Positions 17,524-26,723 of a stretch of DNA of 64,000 nt are shown here, piece after piece. Position 1 is the first letter of the stretch; every line of letters begins with the position of its first letter. The translations under genes were made by a program, and so were the position numbers. The notes below the pieces were generated by a model. The model did not search any database. It saw only the letters and a list, made by a program, of their open reading frames with translations, and was not told the DNA's origin. The stretch is from Asaia sp. W19. GTDB taxonomy: Bacteria > Pseudomonadota > Alphaproteobacteria > Acetobacterales > Acetobacteraceae. The stretch covers positions 4-64,003 of the forward strand of contig NZ_PNQZ01000025.1 of the NCBI RefSeq assembly GCF_003994335.1, written 5' to 3'.

Positions 17524-18483
17524 ATGAAGATCGGATTTGTTTCTGACAGTCTCGGGAGCTTCTCGCTCGAGGCGGTGCTGGATCAGGCTGTGGCCCTTGG
17601 CGTCTCTGGGGTCGAGGTGAACACGGGAGGCTGGTCGCATGCGCCGCATCTCGATCTCGCCCAGCTGCGTCAAAGCCCGGCGGCACGGCGTGAGTTCACG
17701 CAGGCATTCGAGCGCAGAGGGCTCGAGATCATCGCTCTCAACGTGAATGGCAATCCGCTTCATCCCGTAGACCATCGTCAGAGCCATGATCTGCACGAGA
17801 CCATCCGTCTGGCCGGAGATCTCGGAATCACCAAGATCTGCACCATGTCCGGCCTGCCAGAGGGGCGCGAGGGAGATCTGTTGCCCAACTGGGTGGTGAG
17901 TTCCTGGCCGCCTGAAGGGCAGGTGGCCAAGGAATGGCAGTTCAGGGAGCGCCTAGTGCCCTACTGGGAAAAGATCTGTGCCATGGCCCCTGATCATGGG
18001 GTGACCCAGTTTGCGCTGGAACTTCATGGCGGACAATGGGCCTATAACGTGCCCAATTTCCTGCGTCTGCGCGAGGCGCTTGGTTCGATGATCGGCGCCA
18101 ATCTCGACCCGTCGCACATGTTCTGGATGGGTGCCGATCCGCTGGCGGCGATCGATGCGCTGGGCGACGCGATCTGCCATGTCCATGCCAAGGATGCGGG
18201 CTTCAACGAGGCGAAGCGCAGCGTCACATCCAATCTTGAAAACGGGCCTCTGGGTCTCCCCTCCGACCGGGCATGGTCCTATCTGACGCTGGGTTACGGT
18301 CATGACCCGCTCTGGTGGCGTCAGTTCTGCTATCGCCTTCGGATGGTCGGTTATGATGGGTGGCTATCGATCGAGCACGAGGATCCGCTTCTCGATCCGG
18401 TGGAAGGGCTTTCCAAATCCGTGGCCCTGCTGCGTGAGATTGCACCCGTCGCGATCGGGGGCTTCACCCAGCAGGAGATCTGA
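17524..18483 (+). CDS. Sugar phosphate isomerase/epimerase (xylose-isomerase-like TIM barrel)
   Basis: A 319-residue TIM-barrel protein starting MKIGFVSDSLGSFSLEAVLD at ATG 17524. The longer frame to 17443 has no ribosome site. Metal-ligand strands of the AP-endonuclease-2/xylose-isomerase superfamily are seen: LELHGGQW (Glu), GANLDPSHMFW (Asp/His), CHVHAKD (His) and LSIEHED (Glu). Proteins of this group isomerise or epimerise sugars and inositol derivatives; the substrate cannot be told. It is a single gene, and its 3' end faces the methyltransferase across a hairpin. Confidence 0.9.
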   Translation: MKIGFVSDSLGSFSLEAVLDQAVALGVSGVEVNTGGWSHAPHLDLAQLRQSPAARREFTQAFERRGLEIIALNVNGNPLHPVDHRQSHDLHETIRLAGDLGITKICTMSGLPEGREGDLLPNWVVSSWPPEGQVAKEWQFRERLVPYWEKICAMAPDHGVTQFALELHGGQWAYNVPNFLRLREALGSMIGANLDPSHMFWMGADPLAAIDALGDAICHVHAKDAGFNEAKRSVTSNLENGPLGLPSDRAWSYLTLGYGHDPLWWRQFCYRLRMVGYDGWLSIEHEDPLLDPVEGLSKSVALLREIAPVAIGGFTQQEI

Positions 18484-18545
18484 GAGCGTTTCCCCTGGGT
18501 GACGGGATCGGCACGCCAGGCTTTGTTCCGCACAGGACATGGCGC

Positions 18546-18568
18546 GCGGCTCCGTTGCCCGGAGCCGC
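18546..18568. terminator. Hairpin between convergent genes
   Basis: A 9-bp stem, GCGGCTCCG with CGGAGCCGC, around TTGCC, located between the isomerase stop and the methyltransferase stop. There is no T-run, so the termination role is inferred from position. Confidence 0.5.
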
Positions 18569-18576
18569 CGACAGGC

Positions 18577-19224
18577 TCACGCTGTCAGTTTCTTGCGCCC
18601 GATCACGGCATGGACCGTGTCGTTCCACGCGGTCAGGTCTTCGGGCGGGACGACCTCGCCTGTATCGAGATCGGTGAGCCCGGCACGATCGAGAAGCAGC
18701 GTGATCAGGCGGGTGCGGTCTGCGGGCTCGAGCGCCTGCCAGAGTGCCACTGCCTTCTGCGGGATGAAATTGTCAGAGAAGGTGACGATGAGCGGGGCAC
18801 CGGGGCGGAGCAGTCGATTGATCTCCGTGAGAATCGCGACCGGGTCGGTCAAGTAGGCGAAACCATCACAAAGGCAGACCGCATCCAGCGCGGAGTCCGG
18901 CAGATCAATACAGGGCTTCTCGTTGATGTCCTGCACCACACGCTGCGTGAGGGATTTGTTTGCGTCCAGCGCGGCCCCGTTCACGTCGAGTCCGATCACC
19001 GTGTCATGCGCGGATTCTTCGGGCAGGTGGCTCAGCGTTCCGGCCATCAGATCGAGGATCACCCCCGAAGCGGGCAAGGCGGTCTGGTAGAGCGCTGTCA
19101 CGGCAGTGCGTGCGCCTGCATCCATCTGGGTCGAGTCGCTACGCCCGGCGTAGAATTCGGGATCGGGGTCATTATTGGCACGGGTGAATGCCGCAGGATG
19201 CAGCCCCGACGGGGTATCAGTCAT
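18577..19224 (-). CDS. Class I SAM-dependent methyltransferase-like protein
   Basis: A 215-residue protein with a Rossmann-type methyltransferase layout: motif I appears as ILDLMAGTLSHLP near residue 57 (a DLMAG variant rather than E/DxGxGxG), VIGLDVNGAAL is the second strand with the acidic ribose ligand, and ALDAVCLCDGFAYL with LLRPGAPLIVTFSDNF resemble motifs II-III. The substrate is unknown. It lies downstream of the truncated monooxygenase on the same strand (77-base gap) and may be co-transcribed with it. Confidence 0.75.
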   Translation of the reverse strand: MTDTPSGLHPAAFTRANNDPDPEFYAGRSDSTQMDAGARTAVTALYQTALPASGVILDLMAGTLSHLPEESAHDTVIGLDVNGAALDANKSLTQRVVQDINEKPCIDLPDSALDAVCLCDGFAYLTDPVAILTEINRLLRPGAPLIVTFSDNFIPQKAVALWQALEPADRTRLITLLLDRAGLTDLDTGEVVPPEDLTAWNDTVHAVIGRKKLTA

Positions 19225-19301
19225 TGGCTCTGTCCTGTCTGGTTCAAAGGAGAATCAGGCAGGGATGCAGGGGCTGCGCCGTGGCGTCAAGGCAGGGCGG
19301 G

Positions 19302-19928
19302 TCAGAGTGCCGCGCCATGCCATTCGAAGGGACCGTTCGATATTCCTGCAATACGCGCATGGCCATCGAGCGGAATCGATTGCTGGCGCAGCAGGGGCAT
19401 CAGCGTTTCGCAGACGGCGCGATAAGGTGCACGAGCGCAGGGCGCCATGAGTATGACGTCGAAAATGCCGAGCTTTCGATAATCGTTCAGGCGCTGCGCG
19501 ATCTCTTGCGGGGTCCCGATCAGGGCGGAGGCTGCAATCTGGGTAGGTAGACCCTCATGGATGAGGGTCTCGGCGTCTTCCCAGGCCTCCTCCGTGTTTT
19601 CACGCAGGACAATGTCCAGCGCGACGACCGAGCGAGCAGGGTGGTCTGCAATCTGCGAGGGCAGGCAGTGAAGATAAAGCGCCATCGTCTCCGCCAGGGT
19701 GCCATCGAAGCGCAGGCGCTCTATCCCGGCATCGGTCCGACGCAGCAGATTATGGCGCGGCGCCTGCTGGCGGAGCCAGTCAATATCTTCATCAGCAACG
19801 AGAAGGCTCGACCCTGTCGGCAATTGCGACAGACACGATTTCATGTCCTCCCGGCTCATATCAAGGCACGACCAGATCAGGCGCAGGTGACGTGCGATGG
19901 CAGGCGTATCGTGGGAGGTAATGAACAT
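19302..19928 (-). CDS. Truncated luciferase-like monooxygenase (C-terminal half)
   Basis: A 208-residue protein. Residues about 100-190 match the C-terminal part of bacterial luciferase-like flavin monooxygenases of the SsuD type: VALDIVLRENTEEAWEDAETLI, then ALIGTPQEIAQRLNDYRKLGIFDVILM, and the LMPLL helix. Full proteins are about 340-380 residues, so most of the TIM barrel with its FMN site is missing. The upstream dapF leaves no room for a split N-terminus. ATG 19928 has AGGA 12 bases upstream. It is either a decaying gene or a small derived protein without oxygenase activity; I favour decay, but the frame is intact. Confidence 0.55.
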   Translation of the reverse strand: MFITSHDTPAIARHLRLIWSCLDMSREDMKSCLSQLPTGSSLLVADEDIDWLRQQAPRHNLLRRTDAGIERLRFDGTLAETMALYLHCLPSQIADHPARSVVALDIVLRENTEEAWEDAETLIHEGLPTQIAASALIGTPQEIAQRLNDYRKLGIFDVILMAPCARAPYRAVCETLMPLLRQQSIPLDGHARIAGISNGPFEWHGAAL

Positions 19929-20002
19929 GGGTCAGTTTTCCTGCATCGCGGAAGGCGATGCGTCGGCATGAAAAAAATACGAGATGAAACCGGAGGTTTC
20001 CC

Positions 20003-20854
20003 GTGCCGGACAGGCCCGGACCCTCTATAACTGCGCAAATGATGATCCGGTTTCATAAGATGCAGGGCCTCGGGAATGACTTCGTCATCATCGACAGGCG
20101 CCACAAGCATTTCGACGTCCCATTACATACTATGTCCCTGCTGTGCGACCGACGTTTCGGCGTCGGATGTGATCAACTCGTGCTGCTCGATCCCCCTGAC
20201 CGTGACGGGGCGACTGTCCAGGTGAGGTTCTTCAACCCGGACGGGTCCGAGGCCGGGGCATGCGGGAATGCCTCGCGCTGCGTTGCCGCCCTGCTGGGCG
20301 ATGCACCGGTGCTTCAGACCCGCGCCGGGTTGCTGCCCAGCTTCATCACGCCCGAGGGGGAAATTGGTGTGGATATGGGGCCACCCGCTCTGGACTGGCA
20401 GGATGTGCCCCTGGCCCGCCCCATGGAAACGCTCGAATTACCTCTCTCCGGCAGCCCCGCAGCCTGCTCGATGGGCAATCCGCACGCGACTTTTTTCGAC
20501 GGAATGGAGCGCGCCGAACGCGATGGCGCGGCGCTCGAACGCGACCCTCTCTTTCCGGAGCGCGCCAATATCGGCTGTGCCGAGATCGTGGCACGCGATC
20601 ATATCAGGTTGCGTGTCTGGGAGCGCGGGGCGGGACTGACCCTCGCTTGCGGCTCGGGCGCCTGCGCAGCTGTGGTCAACGGGGTGCGTCGCAGCCTCCT
20701 GGACCGCGAATGCCGGGTGGAAATGGATGGCGGGTCCCTGCGTATCCATTGGCGCGAGGCGGATAATCATGTGCTGATGATCGGCCCTGCCACCCACGTG
20801 TTCGAAGGGCTTTGGCCGACTGTCTCGATAGAGGGGGCGAAGCCAGGCGTATGA
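20003..20854 (+). CDS. dapF: Diaminopimelate epimerase
   Basis: Interconverts LL- and meso-diaminopimelate for lysine and peptidoglycan synthesis. The 283-residue frame has both catalytic cysteines: [16 protein letters not shown] (first) and [12 protein letters not shown] (second), plus [15 protein letters not shown] at the start and MGNPHATFF in the middle. GTG 20003 lies 6 bases after GGAGG and is the best-supported start; ATG 20039 or 20042 would fit homologue length but has no clear ribosome site. Its stop overlaps the mtaB start (ATGA). Confidence 0.96.
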   Translation: MPDRPGPSITAQMMIRFHKMQGLGNDFVIIDRRHKHFDVPLHTMSLLCDRRFGVGCDQLVLLDPPDRDGATVQVRFFNPDGSEAGACGNASRCVAALLGDAPVLQTRAGLLPSFITPEGEIGVDMGPPALDWQDVPLARPMETLELPLSGSPAACSMGNPHATFFDGMERAERDGAALERDPLFPERANIGCAEIVARDHIRLRVWERGAGLTLACGSGACAAVVNGVRRSLLDRECRVEMDGGSLRIHWREADNHVLMIGPATHVFEGLWPTVSIEGAKPGV

Positions 20855-22095
20855 GCGGCGCGCGGCTTCTGACCTTTGGCTGTCGCCTCAATTTGCATGA
20901 GAGCGAACGCATGCAAGCCCTGACAGCTCACCTGGATGATGTGGTGGTGGTCAATACCTGCGCCGTAACCACCAGTGCGGAGCGTCAGGCGCGGCAGGCC
21001 ATACGCAAATCCCACAGGGAAAACCCGGACAAACGCATTGTGGTGACCGGTTGCGCTGCCCAGATTGCGCCGGAGAACTGGCGTGGCCTTCCGGGTGTGG
21101 CGCAGGTCATGGGCAATACGGAGAAGCTCAAGGCGGCGAGCTGGACCCGGGACGCGCTGCGCCGTGAGAGCGTCATTGCCGACATCATGGATACTGCTCC
21201 CGTGCCAGCCTCTTCCGTGGTCGAGACAGGCGGCCATGTGCGGGCGCTGTTGCAGGTTCAGCAAGGCTGCGATCACCGCTGCACCTTCTGCATCATCCCC
21301 TATGGGCGCGGTCGATCCCGCTCCGTACCCGTCAGCGAGGTTATCGAGCGCGCGCGTGGGCTCGTGGAGGCCGGACACCATGAAATCGTTCTGACCGGTG
21401 TCGATATTGCATCATGGGGGCGTGATCTCGATGGAACACCCGCGCTCGGGACCTTGTGCCGGGCGGTGTTGCAGGCAGTGCCGGAGCTTCCGCGCTTGCG
21501 GCTTTCCTCGCTCGACCCGGCCTCTGTCGACCACGATTTGTGGCATCTTCTGGCAGAGGAGCCCCGCTTCCTGCCGCATCTGCATCTCTCACTCCAGGCT
21601 GCGAGCGATCTCGTGCTCAAACGCATGAAGCGACGTCATTCCGTACGGGATGCGGCGGATCTCATCAGGCGCGCCCGCTCCCTGCGCCCCGATATCGCCA
21701 TCGGTGCGGACCTGATTGCCGGTTTTCCGACCGAGACGGACGAGCAGGCTCAGGAGACGCTGGATTTCGTCACGGCCCATCGCCTGCCTTATCTGCATGT
21801 CTTTCCCTATAGCGAGCGTCCCGGTACTCCGGCGGCACGCATGCCCAGTGTGCCGAATGCCAGGCGTCAGGCCCGTGCGGCGGCCTTGCGGGCGGTCGGA
21901 GAGACCAATCGGCAGGCCTATTGGCTGGGAATGATCGGTCAGCCTCTCGACGTTCTGATGGAGGGGGCGGAGCGCGGCCACTCCGCGCATTTCATCCCTG
22001 TGCGCCTGAAGGGCGGCCAGGCACAGCGAGGGCAACGCCTGACCCTGAAAGCGCGTACTCTTGACGAAGCAGGGCTGGTAGCAGAGATCAACTGA
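20851..22095 (+). CDS. mtaB: MtaB-type tRNA t6A37 methylthiotransferase (radical SAM)
   Basis: A 414-residue enzyme that adds a methylthio group to N6-threonylcarbamoyladenosine-37. The N-terminal UPF0004 domain has cysteines in [17 protein letters not shown] and VVTGCAAQ (auxiliary cluster); the radical SAM domain has [19 protein letters not shown] (CxxxCxxC), and a C-terminal TRAM-like region follows. The short TFGCRLN start separates the MtaB subgroup from MiaB and RimO. ATG 20851 overlaps the dapF stop by 4 bases and ftsY starts 2 bases after its own stop, so the three genes form one operon. Confidence 0.93.
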   Translation: MSGARLLTFGCRLNLHESERMQALTAHLDDVVVVNTCAVTTSAERQARQAIRKSHRENPDKRIVVTGCAAQIAPENWRGLPGVAQVMGNTEKLKAASWTRDALRRESVIADIMDTAPVPASSVVETGGHVRALLQVQQGCDHRCTFCIIPYGRGRSRSVPVSEVIERARGLVEAGHHEIVLTGVDIASWGRDLDGTPALGTLCRAVLQAVPELPRLRLSSLDPASVDHDLWHLLAEEPRFLPHLHLSLQAASDLVLKRMKRRHSVRDAADLIRRARSLRPDIAIGADLIAGFPTETDEQAQETLDFVTAHRLPYLHVFPYSERPGTPAARMPSVPNARRQARAAALRAVGETNRQAYWLGMIGQPLDVLMEGAERGHSAHFIPVRLKGGQAQRGQRLTLKARTLDEAGLVAEIN

Positions 22096-22096
22096 C

Positions 22097-23059
22097 ATGG
22101 CCGGATTTTTCTCACGTCTGAAACAGGGGCTGACGCGCTCGACGCAGAAGCTGAATGCTGCTCTCACCCATCGCTATCTCGATGAGACGGCGCTGGAGGA
22201 GCTCGAAGACGAGCTGATCGCTGCCGATCTGGGTCCATCGGTGGCTGGACGTGTGATCGAGGAGTTCCGCAGCTCTCGCTTCGGGCGCAACGTGACGACC
22301 GAGGAAATCCAGGAAGCCCTTGCGACGGAAATCGCGCGTGTGCTCGAGCCCGTGGCCCAGCCCTTCGAACTCAAGACCGAGCACAAGCCTCATGTGGTGC
22401 TGGTTGTGGGCGTCAATGGCGTAGGCAAGACCACCACCATCGGCAAAATGGCCAAGTGGTTCCGTGATCAGGGTCGCTCTGTCATGATGGTGGCGGGCGA
22501 TACCTTTCGCGCGGCGGCCGTCGAGCAGTTGCAGGTCTGGGGCGAACGCACGGGCGCACCTGTCATCGCAGGCAAGCCGGGTGGCGATGCGGCAGGGCTG
22601 GCCTATGAGGGCATCAAACAGGCGCGCGAATCCGGCACGGATCTGCTTTTCGTCGATACGGCCGGGCGTCTGCATAACAAGGGCGCGCTCATGGAAGAGC
22701 TCGCCAAGATCATCCGCGTGATGAAGAAATTCGACGAGACGGCGCCGCATTCGGTCCTGCTGGTTCTTGATGCGACGACCGGGCAGAATGCGATGGAGCA
22801 GGTGCGTGTGTTCCGTGAACTGGTCAATGTGACCGGTCTGATCGTCACCAAGCTCGACGGTTCGGCGCGTGGCGGGATCGTGGTCGCGCTGGCTGACGCG
22901 TTCAAGCTGCCCGTGCATCTTGTGGGTGTGGGTGAGCAGGTGGAAGACCTGCGCCCCTTCTCGGCGCGGGATTACGCTCGTGGTCTTGTGGGTGGGACCG
23001 GCGGCGATCTGACGCGGCATCTTGTCGATGAGCCGCAAGACCCGCCCGAACTGGGCTGA
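22097..23059 (+). CDS. ftsY: Signal recognition particle receptor FtsY
   Basis: A 320-residue SRP GTPase that docks ribosome-nascent chain complexes at the membrane. The N domain (residues about 1-85) is followed by the G domain: G1 GVNGVGKTTTIGK near 109, DTFRAAAVEQLQ, G3 DTAGR, G4 TKLDGSARGG, and the closing VGVGEQVEDLRPFSARDY. The long acidic A-domain of E. coli FtsY is missing, as in many alphaproteobacteria. It is the last gene of dapF-mtaB-ftsY. Confidence 0.97.
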   Translation: MAGFFSRLKQGLTRSTQKLNAALTHRYLDETALEELEDELIAADLGPSVAGRVIEEFRSSRFGRNVTTEEIQEALATEIARVLEPVAQPFELKTEHKPHVVLVVGVNGVGKTTTIGKMAKWFRDQGRSVMMVAGDTFRAAAVEQLQVWGERTGAPVIAGKPGGDAAGLAYEGIKQARESGTDLLFVDTAGRLHNKGALMEELAKIIRVMKKFDETAPHSVLLVLDATTGQNAMEQVRVFRELVNVTGLIVTKLDGSARGGIVVALADAFKLPVHLVGVGEQVEDLRPFSARDYARGLVGGTGGDLTRHLVDEPQDPPELG

Positions 23060-23462
23060 CCAGCCGGGCTTGCCTGCCTTGTAACGGTGAGACGGGACAT
23101 ATTTATGGCCTTCATGGACGCGGTCGCCCAGGTGGCGGCTCTCGCGAGCCCGACAGGAGCGCGGCACAGGGCCTTTTTCATTAATCGTTAAAAGAGCCGG
23201 AGGAGCCGGAAGAAGCATTGCGTGCGCTTGCTTCACTGCTTTGGCGGCACATTTGGGGCAGACGGCCCGAGAATTGTGTCTTTTACGCAACGACTATCTG
23301 GATAGAAATGTCAGAATTGACGTTAATTTGACGAATTAACGCTAATTCAAATTATTTTTAAAGTTCGACACAAAGCAGCAATATTAAGTCGCACTCATCT
23401 TTTTCTCGTTATGCCAGCGTTACGTTTCGATTAAATGTCGTTACGTATGGAGCGTGTGAACG
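23060..23462. other. Intergenic region ftsY-TonB receptor 1
   Basis: 403 bases. A small GC-rich hairpin (GGCTC-TCGC-GAGCC, 23137-23150) follows ftsY. A 28-codon frame (23105-23191) has no support. From about 23290 the region turns AT-rich and holds the inverted repeat at 23322-23340; this is the likely promoter and operator region of the receptor. Confidence 0.6.
23322..23340. promoter_or_regulatory. Inverted repeat upstream of TonB receptor 1
   Basis: GTTAATT-N5-AATTAAC, a perfect 7-bp inverted repeat 122 bases before the receptor start, within an AT-rich stretch. It may be an operator; I do not recognise the regulator. Confidence 0.35.
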
Positions 23463-26294
23463 ATGGCGTTGAGCCTGCGCAGATCTTTTCTTTTGACGTT
23501 TACGGCCGTTGCCGGCCTGTCCGCCTCTGGTTTCCTTTCCGCCTCGGCTGCAAGCGTTCCCATGGACGCCACCGCCACCAAGAAGAAGACCGTGGTCAAG
23601 ACCAAGGACGCCTCGCCCAAATCCGAGACCATCATGGTCACGGGGTCTTATCTGCGCAGTTCCAACAACAGTTCTGCCAACCCGGTCCAGGTCATCACGG
23701 CCAAACAGATCCAGCAGACCTCGGCCATTTCGCTCGGCGATTATCTTCAGCGACTGCCGTCGATCGGCTCTTCAGGTACGCCGAACCAGCAGACCAATGG
23801 CGGCGGTGGCGTGAGCTGCACCGATATCCGTAATTTCGGCTCCAAGCGTGTACTGATCCTGATCGACGGCAAGCGTACGGCGATCAACGCGGCCACGTCC
23901 TGCGTCGATCTGAACACGATCCCTGTTGAGGAGATCGCGAGCGTCGAAATGCTCAAGGATGGCGGCTCGGAGCTCTACGGCGCCGATGCCGTCTCGGGCG
24001 TGATCAATATCAAGCTGCGCCATGATGTGACCAAGGCCACCATCACCATGCGCGGCGGTATCTCGCAATATGGCGACGCCAAGACCGGTTTGCTCTCGGC
24101 CATGAAAGGCTTCAATTTCGATCATGGCCGCGGCAATGTCACGCTATTCGGCCAGTACAATACCTCCGGCGGAATCATGAGCCAGGATCGCGCCTGGGCG
24201 GCTAACCCACAGCAGACCAATCCGGTCACCGGTACGCCGGTCTATGGCTCATCCATCATCCCGGCTGGCCGCGTGACCAACCCGATCACGGGCGCCAATC
24301 TGGTATCGAATGGCGACGGCACTTTCCATCGCTACAGCAATGCTGATCGCTATAATTTCGCCAAAGATACAATGGTGCAGAATTATAATCAGAACTCGGC
24401 GCTGTCTGGCGATGCGCATTATGATGTCGACAGCCATTTCAAGCCCTACGCCAATGTGCGTTACAGCCATACCACCACGGCGCGCCAGATGGCTGCGGCC
24501 CCTGTCTCGGGTGGCATCAAGCCGTCTCCGCTTCTGTCGTCCTGGACGATTCCGGCGGGTAGCCCCTATAATATCTGGGGACGTGACGCGATCATGTCGC
24601 GCCGCATGAACGATCTCGGCCCGCGCAAGATGGATTATGCGACCGATACCTGGACCGTGATTGGTGGCGCCAAGGGCAAGATCTGGCGTGGCTGGGACTA
24701 CGACGCCTCCATGACCTACGGTCAAAGCCAGTACACGGCCAATACCCAGAACATGGGCAATTACCGTCATCTGCTTCAAATGACAGGCGTCCGCCAGCTC
24801 GATCCGACCAACCCTGCGAGCAAGATCGTCTATGATCCGACGGTCTGTACCAGTCAGCCGGGCTGCGTTCTTTCCAACCCGCTCGCGCCGCTTTCCCCTG
24901 CAGCTGCTGAGTACGGCAAGTTCACACAGCACGATCACGCCATGTATCAGCTGCGCGACTTCAATCTGCGCATCAATAACAGCAATGTGGCGAAGATGCC
25001 TTGGCAGCATGGCGGCGATCTGGGCATTGCCTTCGGCATGGAGCATCGCAGCGAGCAGCTGAGCAGCAAGCCTGATCCAATCGTCATTGCTGGCGACTCC
25101 ACGGGAAATGCCACCAGCTATACGGGTGGCGGCTTCAACGTGAATGAGGTCTACGCAGAAGGGCAGATTCCCCTGCTGCAGAATGCGTTTCTGGCCAAGG
25201 ATCTGACGATCGACGGCCAGGGGCGGTGGTCCGATTACAATACCTTTGGTTCGACCAAGAACTGGAAAGTATCGATCAATTGGGCCCCGGTGCGCGATAT
25301 CCGCTTCCGGGCCACGCTCGGTACGTCCTATCGCCAGCCGAACGTCTATGAGCTTTATGGCGGCCAGCAACTGGGTTATCCGTCTGCTGTCGATCCCTGT
25401 GCATCGCTCTCGAATTACGGAGGCGCACAGGCGGCTGCCGTTCTCGCGCGCTGCAACGCGCAGGGCATCAACCCCGCTACATTCGTGTCCCAGAACACGA
25501 GCCAGGTTCCCACCGTCTCCGGCGGTAACGTGAAGCTGCAGCCGGAAAGCGGACGGACCTACACGATTGGCACTGTCGTGACGCCGCGTTGGGTTCCGGG
25601 GCTGTCAGCATCGGTGACCTACTGGCATTACTCGCTCAATAATACCATCGGCACTCTGACCACCCAGTATATTCTTGATCAGTGCTATACAGGTGCGGAT
25701 ACGAGCCAGTGTGGTGCCATCGCGGCGCGCTCGGTTTCCCAGCAGTTGACTTCGGTCAGCGCCATCTATCAGAATCTGGGCGGTATCCGGACCAGCGGTA
25801 TCGATTTCGATCTGGACTATCATGTACGTCTGACGCCGCATGACGGGCTTACCATCTCGAACAACATGCAGCAGCTCGTCAGCTATCTGCAACAGAACGT
25901 GCCGAATGGGCAGTGGTACAACTATACTGGCCGCCTGTTCTATCAAGGTGGGAGCGGTCAGCCGCGTGTCAGTGACTACGCTCAGGCGACGTGGCAGCAT
26001 GACGATTTCAGCTTCACCTATATGATGCGTTATATTGGTGGCATGGTCTGGAACAACGGTGTGACTGACGTGACCCCCAAGACGGGTGGTCAGTACAAGA
26101 CGCCGGGTATCTTCACCCATGATATCACACTCGGATACCGCCTCAATCGCTGGAATTTTGAGGCCGGTGTGAGCAATCTGTTCGACAAGAAGCCACCTTT
26201 TGTCATGGATACCTCGACCAATACGAATATCTACCAGTACGGCAGCCTGATCGTCGGCCGCTACGCGTTCCTTCAGGCCGGGATCAGCTTCTGA
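23463..26294 (+). CDS. TonB-dependent outer-membrane receptor 1
   Basis: A 943-residue protein with a signal peptide (cleavage near ASA-AS, residue 31), a TonB-box-like SETIMVTGSYLR near 55, a plug domain (ANPVQVITAKQIQQ ... DIRNFGSKRVLILIDGKR ... ELYGADAVSGVINIKL) to about 180, and a 22-strand barrel ending in aromatic LQAGISF. The plug style (ERTLVLIDG, GSSAVYGADAV-like) is that of the large receptors common in Sphingomonadales and Acetobacteraceae, often linked to carbohydrate or metal-chelate uptake. No siderophore or sugar gene is adjacent, so the ligand is open. ATG 23463 follows GGAG by 11 bases. Confidence 0.92.
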   Translation: MALSLRRSFLLTFTAVAGLSASGFLSASAASVPMDATATKKKTVVKTKDASPKSETIMVTGSYLRSSNNSSANPVQVITAKQIQQTSAISLGDYLQRLPSIGSSGTPNQQTNGGGGVSCTDIRNFGSKRVLILIDGKRTAINAATSCVDLNTIPVEEIASVEMLKDGGSELYGADAVSGVINIKLRHDVTKATITMRGGISQYGDAKTGLLSAMKGFNFDHGRGNVTLFGQYNTSGGIMSQDRAWAANPQQTNPVTGTPVYGSSIIPAGRVTNPITGANLVSNGDGTFHRYSNADRYNFAKDTMVQNYNQNSALSGDAHYDVDSHFKPYANVRYSHTTTARQMAAAPVSGGIKPSPLLSSWTIPAGSPYNIWGRDAIMSRRMNDLGPRKMDYATDTWTVIGGAKGKIWRGWDYDASMTYGQSQYTANTQNMGNYRHLLQMTGVRQLDPTNPASKIVYDPTVCTSQPGCVLSNPLAPLSPAAAEYGKFTQHDHAMYQLRDFNLRINNSNVAKMPWQHGGDLGIAFGMEHRSEQLSSKPDPIVIAGDSTGNATSYTGGGFNVNEVYAEGQIPLLQNAFLAKDLTIDGQGRWSDYNTFGSTKNWKVSINWAPVRDIRFRATLGTSYRQPNVYELYGGQQLGYPSAVDPCASLSNYGGAQAAAVLARCNAQGINPATFVSQNTSQVPTVSGGNVKLQPESGRTYTIGTVVTPRWVPGLSASVTYWHYSLNNTIGTLTTQYILDQCYTGADTSQCGAIAARSVSQQLTSVSAIYQNLGGIRTSGIDFDLDYHVRLTPHDGLTISNNMQQLVSYLQQNVPNGQWYNYTGRLFYQGGSGQPRVSDYAQATWQHDDFSFTYMMRYIGGMVWNNGVTDVTPKTGGQYKTPGIFTHDITLGYRLNRWNFEAGVSNLFDKKPPFVMDTSTNTNIYQYGSLIVGRYAFLQAGISF

Positions 26295-26723
26295 TCACAG
26301 AGGGAGACGCGGGTCAGGGCACTTTTTGCGCAGTGCCTTGATCCGCTCGCTCAGCGTTGGTGTCGAAGCCAGCGCGAGGCGAAACATCTGTCACTTCTTC
26401 CTGGAGAAGAGACATTCGACGAAGGCCGCGATTGCCGTTTTCAGTCGTCTCGGTTTGCCGACCCGTTCGGTCATTTCCGTAAAATCACGCACATACGCTG
26501 ATACCTGGAGATAGGCGGGTGAAACGCTGGGTAGCCGAACTCCTGCATCCGGCAACCAGCGGGGCTCTGGACTGAGGCTTCGCCTCTGAGGGCACGCCTT
26601 GGACAGACCTCAGGATTCAGGCGCGTGATCCCCTTGCAACACAACAGCTTCCGCCTTCGGGTGAGTAGGGAACGGCCCGCTTTCATCACGGTTAGGTGAT
26701 ATAAGCCCGTATCTCCTCTTTCC
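26295..26723. other. Intergenic region with an unassigned minus-strand open frame
   Basis: 429 bases. A G/T-tolerant stem (TCAGGGCAC with GTGCCTTGA, 26314-26341) follows the receptor and may end its transcript. On the minus strand a stop-free frame runs from about 26612 to the stop at 26391, without a clear start or ribosome site; its reading includes YVRDFTEMTERVGKPRR, and I cannot assign it. A small GAGGC-TTC-GCCTC hairpin lies near 26574-26586. Confidence 0.4.

Noticed and set aside
23105-23191. 28-codon plus-strand frame after ftsY
   Set aside because: Too short, no ribosome site, no known family; likely chance.
24249-25370. 373-codon minus-strand open frame
   Set aside because: It is antisense to TonB receptor 1; an Arg/Ile-rich shadow.
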